From the NCBI GenBank assembly GCA_947165745.1, contig CAMVBO010000011.1, positions 1 through 14,947 on the forward strand: DNA of 14,947 nucleotides. The letters are read 5' to 3'. Of this stretch, positions 6,899 to 13,993 are shown one piece after another. The position numbers were made by a program, and so were the translations under genes. Position 1 is the first letter of the stretch. Every line of letters begins with the position of its first letter. Origin of the DNA: an uncultured Clostridia bacterium (GTDB lineage: Bacteria; Bacillota_A; Clostridia; Christensenellales; Aristaeellaceae). Below the pieces are notes generated by a model. It did not search any database, was not told the origin of the DNA, and saw only the letters and a list, made by a program, of their open reading frames with translations.

Positions 6899-7089
6899 AA
6901 AATATCCCGTGAGTGCCGTCTGCCGCTGCTTTTTCACCCGCCGCTCAGGCAGGGCGGAGACCTGCGGCTGCTTGCTGCCTTCCACTGCAAAGGAGGCTTG
7001 GCATCTGCAAACCGACCCGGAATCCTTTTTTGAATCTGTGGGTAAAAGCATTGGCTAACGCACACCCCAGGATAAGTTCGCCTTGAACT
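6873..7089 (-). ncRNA. Structured small RNA, about 215 nt, possibly 6S-like
   Basis: A strong promoter on one side and an intrinsic terminator on the other enclose about 215 bases with no credible coding frame; the one open frame (7051-6800) has no ribosome site and reads through the terminator. The ends pair: UAUCCUG-GGGUGU (7074-7062) with GCACUC-A-CGGGAUA (6916-6903) gives 13 base pairs with a single bulged A. A 5' hairpin AGUUC/GAACU precedes it. Inside, GUUUGC pairs with GCAAGC and UGCC with GGCA to make an apical rod, and CCGC/GCGG makes a small hairpin on the 3' side. Closing stem, central bubble with side hairpin and apical stem resemble 6S RNA (SsrS), which binds the housekeeping RNA polymerase. 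This is an architectural inference. I saw no T-box, SRP helix 8, tmRNA or known riboswitch core. Confidence 0.65.
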
Positions 7090-7095
7090 ATATTT

Positions 7096-7124
7096 ATTAT
7101 AACGGCTGGCCGGGGGAAAGTCAA
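7096..7124 (-). promoter_or_regulatory. Near-consensus housekeeping promoter for the small RNA
   Basis: On the minus strand the -35 box TTGACT (7124-7119) and the -10 box TATAAT (7101-7096) are separated by exactly 17 bases. This is the best promoter in the window. Transcription should start near 7089. Confidence 0.9.
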
Positions 7125-7170
7125 TGGCGTTTTGCAAATTTCGTGCGTTTTGTTTAACATGCACAAAGGA

Positions 7171-7200
7171 AAGCGCGCTTCGCAATTCAGAAGCGCGCTT
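7171..7200 (-). terminator. Probable terminator of the phosphoesterase operon
   Basis: AAGCGCGCTTC (7171-7181) and GAAGCGCGCTT (7190-7200) form a perfect 11-bp stem with an 8-base loop. It begins at the stop codon of the phosphoesterase gene. The downstream tract on the minus strand (TTTCCTTTGT) is only moderately U-rich, and the small-RNA promoter lies about 50 bases further on. Confidence 0.7.
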
Positions 7201-7991
7201 CATCTGAACGTGAGCAGGTCGATCTCCGGGCGCACGCCCGCGCGCCACTGGATGCGGCTGGCGCCCACGCCCTTGCTGACCAGCAGCTTCGCGCCGCCCA
7301 TGTCGAACAGCCCTGCCACAGCCAGCGCCCGCAGGTCGTGACGAAGGAGGCGCTCGTAGCCGACGGCGTAGGGCGTGATGCCCAACAGGTTGAACTGGCC
7401 GCCGTGGGTGTGGCCGGAGAGCATCAGGTCGGGCTTCGCGTCCGGCATGCAGGGGAAGTGGGACAGCAGCAGGCGATAATCTCTCGGCGCGGGTCGCTCC
7501 GGGAACAGGCCCGCCGCCCGGGGCGCGCCGTACTTGTGCTCGTCCACGCCGCCGATGATCAGCCTGCCGCCGTTGACTTCGACGCGCGTCGCGGCGTTTA
7601 CCAGCAGTTTCATGCCATGCCGTCGCATGGCCTTGGCCAGCTCGCGGGGGCTCTCCCAGGCCTCGGCGTCGTTGTTGCCGATGCAGCCATAGACGCCCAG
7701 CGGGGGGCGCACCCCGTCCAGCGCCTCGAACAGCCGCAAGGCCTCCGGCGCGTGATCGGCGTAATCGCCGCCCAGCAGCGTGATGTCCGGCGCCAGGGCC
7801 GCCAGCCTTTCGGCGAAGGCGCGCAGGCTTTCGTCGGTGGTGTCCGGCCGCACATGGGTGTCCGTGACGAACAGCGCCTTCAGCCCGCGCATGAAGGCCG
7901 GCGCGTCGTCGACGCGCCATTCGCGCAAGGCGCAGTTCAGCTGGCCGCAGGAGTGCAGCCACAGGTCCGGGCGGGAAAAGCGTTGCAGCAT
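7200..7991 (-). CDS. Metallophosphoesterase (YkuE-like calcineurin fold)
   Basis: This 263-residue protein is a two-metal phosphoesterase of the calcineurin-like superfamily. The metal-binding motifs appear in order: DTH (44-46), GGDYAD (74-79), GNND (105-108), the histidine of LLSHFP (178) and GHTHGGQ (193-199). The third motif is normally GNH(D/E); here the catalytic-type histidine is replaced by asparagine 107. The GHTHGGQFN and late GVG motifs are like the YkuE/LpxG-type group acting on phospho- or pyrophospholipids, but the substrate is unknown and no signal peptide is obvious. The ATG at 7991 lies 2 bases after the ROK kinase stop, so translation is likely coupled; no separate ribosome site is seen. 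The frame stays open upstream to 8420, but that part is a shadow of the ROK gene. Confidence 0.9.
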   Translation of the reverse strand: MLQRFSRPDLWLHSCGQLNCALREWRVDDAPAFMRGLKALFVTDTHVRPDTTDESLRAFAERLAALAPDITLLGGDYADHAPEALRLFEALDGVRPPLGVYGCIGNNDAEAWESPRELAKAMRRHGMKLLVNAATRVEVNGGRLIIGGVDEHKYGAPRAAGLFPERPAPRDYRLLLSHFPCMPDAKPDLMLSGHTHGGQFNLLGITPYAVGYERLLRHDLRALAVAGLFDMGGAKLLVSKGVGASRIQWRAGVRPEIDLLTFR

Positions 7992-7993
7992 GT

Positions 7994-8947
7994 TTATTGC
8001 ACCAGCAGCGCCGCGCCGATGAACCCGGCCCGCTCGCCCAGCTCCGCCGGGATGAACTTCGCCGGGAACTTCTGGTCGATCAGGGAATGGTGGCGGTAGG
8101 AGGCGACCATCCGATCCGTGAAGCGGTGGCCCAGGTTGGTGATGCCGCCGCCATAGACGAAGATGTTGATGTCGAAGATCTGGTTCAAGTTGTGGAACAT
8201 CCGGCCCAGGTATTCCGCGCCCCGGTTCACCACCTCCAGCGCCAGCGGGTCGTTCATCGCCAGCGCCCGGCCCACGGCCAGCATGTCCACGTTGGACAGG
8301 GTTCCGGCGTAGTCCAGTATGCGGCTCTCCTCGCCCTCCTTGATGCGGTCCATGGCGTAACGGGCCATGTAGAACCCGGAGGAGATGGAGTGGACGCAGC
8401 CGGTGACGCCGCAGCTGCACGGATAGCCGATGGAATCGGAGATCAGCGTGTGGCCGATCTCGCCCGCCATGCCGTGCATGCCCCGGAACAGCTGGCCGTT
8501 CAGGATCAGCGCGCCGCCGATGCCGGTGGCCAACGTGGCGTAAATCAGGTTGTCATAGCCCCGGCCGGCGCCGTAGCGGTGCTCCGCCAGGGCGGCGACG
8601 TTGGCGTCGTTGTCCACGAACACGGGAACCTCAAGCCGCGTTTCCAGCATCTCCCGGACGGGCTGTTCGTTCAGAGCCACCAGGTTCGCGCTCTCCAGCG
8701 TCATGCCGCGCTTGAAGTCCACATAAGAGGGGAAGGCCGCGCCCACGCCCTTGATATCCGCCATGGTCAGCCCCGCCTTCTCCACCAGGCCCTTCACCTG
8801 CTGGGCCAGGTAGTCCATCATTTCCTTGGCGGTGCCGTCCTTGTCCGTGGAGTATTTCAGCTCCGACACCAGCTGCATGCCGCTGTCGAACAGCCCCAGC
8901 TTGATGTTGGTGCCGCCCACGTCAATGCCGATCACATATTCGCGCAT
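7994..8947 (-). CDS. ROK-family sugar kinase
   Basis: This is a 317-residue ROK protein without the N-terminal helix-turn-helix of ROK repressors, so it should be a sugar kinase (glucokinase-like) making a sugar 6-phosphate with ATP. The phosphate-binding DVGGTNIK (9-16), VDNDAN (111-116, catalytic aspartate 114), LATGIGGAL (139-147) and the ROK signature with zinc site, E163-I-G-H166 then C177-S-C-G and G-C184-V-H186, are all present. The last position is His where classical glucokinases have Glu, which contacts the sugar; this leaves substrate choice open (glucose, or another hexose or amino-hexose). The ATG at 8947 has AGGAGGT (8959-8953) 5 bases upstream. It follows purB by 76 bases and is coupled to the phosphoesterase downstream. 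Confidence 0.93.
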   Translation of the reverse strand: MREYVIGIDVGGTNIKLGLFDSGMQLVSELKYSTDKDGTAKEMMDYLAQQVKGLVEKAGLTMADIKGVGAAFPSYVDFKRGMTLESANLVALNEQPVREMLETRLEVPVFVDNDANVAALAEHRYGAGRGYDNLIYATLATGIGGALILNGQLFRGMHGMAGEIGHTLISDSIGYPCSCGVTGCVHSISSGFYMARYAMDRIKEGEESRILDYAGTLSNVDMLAVGRALAMNDPLALEVVNRGAEYLGRMFHNLNQIFDINIFVYGGGITNLGHRFTDRMVASYRHHSLIDQKFPAKFIPAELGERAGFIGAALLVQ

Positions 8948-8990
8948 GGTAGACCTCCTTTGGATGATCGTGGTTGCATATATCCTTCGC

Positions 8991-9013
8991 AGGGGCGCCG
9001 CGGCGGCACCCCT
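8991..9013. repeat. GC-rich palindrome between purB and the ROK gene
   Basis: AGGGG...CCCCT with an inner GCCG/CGGC stem and one mismatch folds into a tight hairpin. No U-tract follows on the minus strand, so it is more likely a dispersed palindromic element or an RNA-stabilising hairpin than a terminator. Confidence 0.5.
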
Positions 9014-9023
9014 ACAGGGTTGC

Positions 9024-10451
<1,428 letters not shown>

Positions 10452-10501
10452 AATGCCTCCTGGGATTTGGCTTTGTGGAACATGAAAATGGTATCAGCGG
10501 T

Positions 10502-10990
10502 TTACAGCGCTTTGGACAGCAGCCACCAGGCCTCTTTCTCATACTCCGGCTGATCGTTTTCGTCCATGCCACAGGGATCGTAGTGGCAGTCCTTCACCTT
10601 TTCGGTGAATCCGAAGCGTCGATAGAGCCTTATATTCTGCGGCTTGTCGGCGCCGACGCCGATGGTCGCGGTGCGGAATCCCAGCTCTTTCAATTCCGCA
10701 AGCGCTGCATGCATCAACCTGCTGCCAAGTCCCTGCCCGCGGTAGCCTTCCTGCACCCGAAACGCGCACAGATAGGCGGTGCTTACTCCGTCGGCAAAAT
10801 CCTTGTCGTCCAGGTTCAGGAAAACATACAGTTCTCCAATCAATTCTCCGCCTTCGTCTACCGTCCAGAAGACGGCGTTTCCGGAAGCGATATTGCGGTA
10901 GTAGAACCTCGCGTTGGGTGAAGCGGTTTCGACGTCTGAAAAGCCCCAGAGCCGCAGCATTTCCTCAGCGGTCGCTTTGCGTATCAACAT
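10502..10990 (-). CDS. GNAT-family N-acetyltransferase
   Basis: This 162-residue protein is a single GNAT domain that transfers an acetyl group from acetyl-CoA to an unknown amine. The acetyl-CoA pyrophosphate loop is YRGQGLGSRLM (83-93), preceded by the beta-strand AYLCAFRVQ and followed by the C-terminal NIRLYRRFGF motif typical of the fold. The ATG at 10990 has a modest GGAAG (11002-10998). It lies 19 bases after the purA stop and 50 before purB, so it is probably co-transcribed with them, though no purine role follows from its sequence. Confidence 0.9.
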   Translation of the reverse strand: MLIRKATAEEMLRLWGFSDVETASPNARFYYRNIASGNAVFWTVDEGGELIGELYVFLNLDDKDFADGVSTAYLCAFRVQEGYRGQGLGSRLMHAALAELKELGFRTATIGVGADKPQNIRLYRRFGFTEKVKDCHYDPCGMDENDQPEYEKEAWWLLSKAL

Positions 10991-11009
10991 GGTTGTTCTT
11001 CCAAACGGA

Positions 11010-12284
11010 TCACCGTATGATCAGCGCTTCGCGCTCCGCGCCGACGGAAACATACTTGATGGGGCAGCCCACGCGCTCTTCGATGAACAGCACGTAGTCC
11101 CGCGCTTCCTTCGGCAGATCCTCCCACTTGCGGCAGCCGGAGATGTCGCAGTTCCAGCCGGGCAGGGTCTCGTAGACGCTTTCGCAGTCGTACAGGTCCG
11201 GGGTGTAGGGGAAACGGTCGATGGTCTCGCCGTTCAGCCTGTAGGCCACGCAGACCGGAATCTCTTTAAGGTAGGAGAGCACATCCATCTTGGTCAGCGC
11301 CAGCGCCGTCGCGCCCTGCAGCTTCGTGCCGTAGCGAGTGGCGGGGATGTCCATCCAGGCCACGCGGCGGGGACGGCCCGTGGCCGCGCCGTACTCCGCG
11401 CCGGCTTCCCGCAGGTCATGGGCGGCCTGGCCGTCCAGCTCGCCCACGAAGGGCCCTTCACCCACGCAGGTGGAATACGCCTTGGTGACGCCGATGACCT
11501 CGTCCACCTTGATGGACGGCAGGCCGCAGCCCACGGGGGCCTCCGCCGCCAGCGGGGAGGAGGAGGACGTGAAGGGATAGATGCCGTACTGGATGTCTCT
11601 CAGCGCGCCCAGCTGGGCTTCAAACATCACGCTCTTGCCCGCGTTCACCGCGCCTTCCAGCAATTCGCCGGCGTCGCAGATGTGGGGGATCAGCTTGTCG
11701 CCCCACTGGTGGATCCAGGCCAGGGTTTCGTCAAAGTCGATCTTCTCCTGGCCGTAGCCCGCCACGATGGTGTCGTTTTTCCAGTCGACCAGCATGCGCA
11801 GGTGCTTTTCCAGCGTCGCCGGATGCTTCAGATCGCCCATCATGATGGCCTTTTTCATGTATTTGTCGCCGTAGATCGGGCTGATGCCCCGCAGGGTGGA
11901 GCCATAGTGGTCCTTGCCCAGGCGCTGCTCCTCCCACTTGTCCTGGTTGGGATGGATGGGCAGCACCATCATGGCGCGGTCGGAGATTTTCAGGTTGTCG
12001 GGGGTGATCTCCACGCCCTTTTCCCGCAGCTTGTCCATCTCGCCATTGATATGCTTCAAATCAATGACCACGCCCGCGCCCAGCAGGTTCACGGCCTCGC
12101 GGTGGAAGATGCCGCTGGGCAGCAGGTTCAGCGCGAACTTGCCGTAATCGTTGATGACGGTATGGCCGGCGTTGTTGCCGCCCTGATAGCGGACGACCAC
12201 GTCAAACCGGCCCGCGAAGTAATCCACCATGCGGCCCTTGCCCTCGTCGCCCCAGTTGATGCCGACGATCGCGGTATTGGACAT
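11010..12284 (-). CDS. purA: Adenylosuccinate synthetase
   Basis: PurA (424 residues) joins aspartate to IMP using GTP, giving adenylosuccinate, the substrate of PurB two genes downstream. The P-loop-like motif reads GINWGDEGKGR (8-18) with the catalytic Asp13, and NNAGHT (37-42) carries the catalytic His41. GISPIYGDK matches GIGPAYxDK. The segment FEAQLGALRD replaces the usual FEGAQGTLLD, close to a QLG form I remember from clostridial enzymes. The aspartate loop reads GAATGRPRR instead of GATTGRPRR, losing one threonine. The ATG at 12284 has GAGGTGA (12297-12291), 6 bases upstream. The leader has an extended -10 promoter and two inverted repeats, suggesting regulation. Confidence 0.96.
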   Translation of the reverse strand: MSNTAIVGINWGDEGKGRMVDYFAGRFDVVVRYQGGNNAGHTVINDYGKFALNLLPSGIFHREAVNLLGAGVVIDLKHINGEMDKLREKGVEITPDNLKISDRAMMVLPIHPNQDKWEEQRLGKDHYGSTLRGISPIYGDKYMKKAIMMGDLKHPATLEKHLRMLVDWKNDTIVAGYGQEKIDFDETLAWIHQWGDKLIPHICDAGELLEGAVNAGKSVMFEAQLGALRDIQYGIYPFTSSSSPLAAEAPVGCGLPSIKVDEVIGVTKAYSTCVGEGPFVGELDGQAAHDLREAGAEYGAATGRPRRVAWMDIPATRYGTKLQGATALALTKMDVLSYLKEIPVCVAYRLNGETIDRFPYTPDLYDCESVYETLPGWNCDISGCRKWEDLPKEARDYVLFIEERVGCPIKYVSVGAEREALIIR

Positions 12285-12302
12285 GAAAACTCACCTCATA
12301 AT

Positions 12303-12337
12303 CGAATGATTGTCGATGCCGTGACCGCAATCATTCG
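12303..12337 (-). promoter_or_regulatory. Perfect 10-bp inverted repeat in the purA leader
   Basis: CGAATGATTG (12303-12312) and CAATCATTCG (12328-12337) are exact inverted copies with a 15-base spacer. They lie between the promoter and the ribosome site of purA. They could be an operator for a dimeric regulator or an RNA hairpin. The outer CGAA/TTCG recalls the B. subtilis PurBox, but the spacing does not fit. Confidence 0.6.
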
Positions 12338-12344
12338 GGTATTT

Positions 12345-12360
12345 CGCGCTTTTCAGCGCG
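12345..12360 (-). promoter_or_regulatory. Leader hairpin with GNRA-type tetraloop
   Basis: On the minus strand CGCGCT-GAAA-AGCGCG is a perfect 6-bp stem capped by a GAAA tetraloop, near the expected 5' end of the purA mRNA. It would stabilise the 5' end or form part of a leader structure. No U-tract follows. Confidence 0.6.
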
Positions 12361-12369
12361 CACAGGGGT

Positions 12370-12398
12370 ATTATAGCAGGATTCGACATTTTTTTAAA
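12370..12398 (-). promoter_or_regulatory. Probable purA promoter (extended -10)
   Basis: On the minus strand TGCTATAAT contains a perfect -10 box (12375-12370) with the TG of an extended -10. The -35 position at 17-base spacing (TTTAAA, 12398-12393) is weak. The start would be near 12363, giving a leader of about 80 bases before purA. Confidence 0.7.
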
Positions 12399-12426
12399 CA
12401 GAGAATAGGTAAAACGTGGAGCGAAC

Positions 12427-12519
12427 GGGGGACAGGGAACAGGAAACGGAGAACGGGGGACAGGGAACAGGCAATAGGGGACAGGGAACAGGAAACAGGA
12501 AACGAGGGGGACAGGGAAT
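12427..12519. repeat. Short-repeat array, GGGGACAGGGAACAGG-like units
   Basis: Four near-identical units begin at about 12427, 12455, 12477 and 12506, linked by related A/G-rich filler (GAAAC, CAATA). Spacing is irregular at 28, 22 and 29 bases, so this is not a CRISPR array. The plus strand is strongly purine-rich. A similar unit stands before murB at 756-766. No gene crosses it credibly. Its position between the purA promoter and the CxxC gene end suggests a dispersed intergenic repeat. Confidence 0.75.
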
Positions 12520-12529
12520 GGCCCCCTCG
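12503..12529 (-). repeat. Hairpin after the CxxC gene
   Basis: CGAGGGGG (12503-12510) and CCCCCTCG (12522-12529) form a perfect 8-bp stem with an 11-base loop, 5 bases after the stop of the 56-residue gene on the minus strand. It may act as an mRNA end or weak terminator, but it has no U-tract and includes the last repeat unit of the array. Confidence 0.5.
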
Positions 12530-12534
12530 CGGCG

Positions 12535-12705
12535 TCAGTACAGATTGTGGAACACCCAGCCTGGCTCCAGGCGGTCGCAGTCCGGGCACAGGCCGGAGTA
12601 TTCGTTGGCGCAGTCGTCGCACAGCGGCGCGCCGCAGTCGCTGCAGGCACGGAAGGCCCGGGAATCGGCCACGCGATGGCAGTTTCGACATTCGGTCATC
12701 GGCAT
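12535..12705 (-). CDS. Small Cys-rich protein with four CxxC motifs (56 residues)
   Basis: An ATG at 12705 with AGGAGG (12718-12713) 7 bases upstream starts a 56-codon frame ending in TGA at 12535. The product has four CxxC pairs at residues 6/9, 21/24, 29/32 and 40/43, the pattern of a two-zinc treble-clef or B-box/zinc-ribbon fold; the core reads CSDCGAPLCDDC. It ends in an uncharged GWVFHNLY tail. A second ATG (12699) is too far from the ribosome site. The gene is 45 bases after the cysteine desulfurase stop and likely in its transcript. The function is unknown. Zinc binding is inferred; with a desulfurase upstream, an Fe-S or sulfur-handling role is only a guess. Confidence 0.85.
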   Translation of the reverse strand: MPMTECRNCHRVADSRAFRACSDCGAPLCDDCANEYSGLCPDCDRLEPGWVFHNLY

Positions 12706-12750
12706 GATGAAGCCTCCTTTTGCCCATATTATGGCGTCGGGGCCTCTTTC

Positions 12751-13893
12751 TTATGCGTCGCGCAGGATCTCAGACACGGCCTTTAAAAACGCGTCCGCTT
12801 CCTCGAAGGTGTTGGCGTGACCCACGCTGGCCCGCACCGCGCCGCGCCGCAGCGTGCCCAGGAACCGGTGGGCCCCCGGCGCGCAGTGCAGCCCGCCGCG
12901 CACGGCGATGCCCCGCCGGGCGAGGGCGTCCGCCGCCTCCGAGGAGGACAGGTCGCCCAGGTTGAAGCAGACGATGCCGGCCCGCTCGGCCTCTCTTCGG
13001 GGGCTGTAGAGGGCCGTGTCCGGCATTGCCGCCAGACCCTCCCAGAGGGATTGGCTCAATTCCCGCTCGTGGGCCATGATCTGGGAGAGCCGCCCGGCCA
13101 CGTAATCGCAGCCCGCGCCCAGCCCCGCGATGCCGGGCAGGTTCACCGTGCCGGACTCGTAGCGCTCCGGCAGCTCCTCCGGCTGGGCAAGCTTATCCGA
13201 GCTGGAGCCGGTGCCGCCCTCCCGCAGGGGAGCGAGCGCCAGGCCCGCACGGATCCACAGCCCGCCGGTGCCCTGGGGCCCCAGCAGCGACTTGTGGCCG
13301 GGGAAGGCGTACAGATCGCAGCCCAGCGCGCCCACGTCCACCGGCATGGCGCCCAGTGCCTGCGCGCCGTCGATCAGGCAGCGCACGCCCGCCGCTCTGG
13401 CAACCTGTCCGATGGCCGCCACGGGCTGGATGGCCCCGGTGACGTTGGAGGCGTGGGTGCAGACGATGAGGGCCGTGCGCGGCGTCAGCGCGGCGCGAAC
13501 GTCCTCCGGGTCGACAAAGCCGTCCGGACGGGGCGGCACCAGCGTCAGTGAAACGCGCCCCCGGGATGCCAGTATCGCCAACGGCCGCAGCGCCGAATTG
13601 TGCTCCAGCTGGGTGGCGATCACGTGGTCGCCCGTCCGCAGACTGCCCTTGATGGCCAGGTTCAGCGCGTCGGTGCAGTTGAAGCAGTGGATCACCCGCA
13701 TGGCCTCCGGCGCGCCCAGCAGCGCCGCCAGCTTCTCCCGGGTCGCCAGAACGGCCCGGCCCGCCTCTATCGCGGCGGCATGGCCGGAGCGCCCCGGGTT
13801 GGCGTTGAAGTCCGTCATGGCCCGCCGCACGGCCTCCAGGACCGCCGGGGGCTTCGGGTGGCTGGTGGCGGCGTTGTCAAAATAAATCGGCAT
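12751..13893 (-). CDS. Cysteine desulfurase-family enzyme (class V aminotransferase fold)
   Basis: This 380-residue PLP enzyme has the class V aminotransferase fold of cysteine desulfurases, which remove sulfur (or selenium, from selenocysteine) to an enzyme cysteine. It begins PIYFDNAATS, the family N-terminus. The PLP lysine is K201 in FPGHKSLLGPQGTGGL, the cofactor-pairing aspartate is D175 in LIDGAQ, EHNS is at 97-100, and the catalytic cysteine is C337 in RGGLHCAPGAH, placed as in SufS (class II). RASVGHANT closes the active site. The ATG at 13893 has a strong AAGGAGGG (13908-13901); the longer frame to 14196 only shadows the opposite gene. No sufB/C/U or nifU is adjacent. The DUF3343 gene opposite suggests the clostridial desulfurase group tied to Se/S trafficking rather than the main Fe-S pathway. 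Confidence 0.93.
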   Translation of the reverse strand: MPIYFDNAATSHPKPPAVLEAVRRAMTDFNANPGRSGHAAAIEAGRAVLATREKLAALLGAPEAMRVIHCFNCTDALNLAIKGSLRTGDHVIATQLEHNSALRPLAILASRGRVSLTLVPPRPDGFVDPEDVRAALTPRTALIVCTHASNVTGAIQPVAAIGQVARAAGVRCLIDGAQALGAMPVDVGALGCDLYAFPGHKSLLGPQGTGGLWIRAGLALAPLREGGTGSSSDKLAQPEELPERYESGTVNLPGIAGLGAGCDYVAGRLSQIMAHERELSQSLWEGLAAMPDTALYSPRREAERAGIVCFNLGDLSSSEAADALARRGIAVRGGLHCAPGAHRFLGTLRRGAVRASVGHANTFEEADAFLKAVSEILRDA

Positions 13894-13933
13894 GGTCGAA
13901 CCCTCCTTCGCGCCGGCGCGTACTATAGAATAC

Positions 13934-13967
13934 ATGCGCCGCGGCTGTTTTATGAGCCGCCGCGCAT
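13934..13967. promoter_or_regulatory. Inverted repeat in the divergent desulfurase / Se-S carrier control region
   Basis: ATGCGCCGCGGCT (13934-13946) and AGCCGCCGCGCAT (13955-13967) pair at 12 of 13 positions with an 8-base spacer. It sits in the 100-bp gap between two divergent starts, next to TATAGAAT-like -10 material (about 13924-13932). It may be a shared operator, or a leader hairpin for the gene at 13994. No -35 box is convincing on either strand. Confidence 0.6.
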
Positions 13968-13993
13968 CAATGGATTGGATGGGAGGGTTAATC

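Noticed and set aside
6961..7000. SRP RNA helix 8 in the small RNA
   Set aside because: A GGAAGGCAGCAAGCAGCC-like stretch is present on the minus strand, but the symmetric loop pairing of the SRP core could not be drawn.
6800..7051. 83-codon minus-strand frame over the small RNA
   Set aside because: No ribosome site upstream, and it reads through a strong terminator hairpin; RNA structure explains the region better.
7992..8420. N-terminal extension of the metallophosphoesterase
   Set aside because: It overlaps the ROK gene in another frame and is Gly/Arg-rich; the domain begins after the ATG at 7991.
8991..9013. Terminator between purB and the ROK gene
   Set aside because: The hairpin is tight but has no U-tract on the minus strand.
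12303..12337. Bacillus-type PurBox before purA
   Set aside because: CGAA and TTCG are present but 27 bases apart, rather than the 16-17 expected, and the flanks do not match.
12427..12519. CRISPR-like array
   Set aside because: Units are 16-17 bases, spaced irregularly at 22, 28 and 29 bases, and the material between them is related A/G-rich filler rather than unique spacers. No cas gene is nearby.
10914..12707. Plus-strand open frame of 597 codons
   Set aside because: It is antisense to purA and runs through the intergenic repeats; codon shadow of a GC-rich gene.
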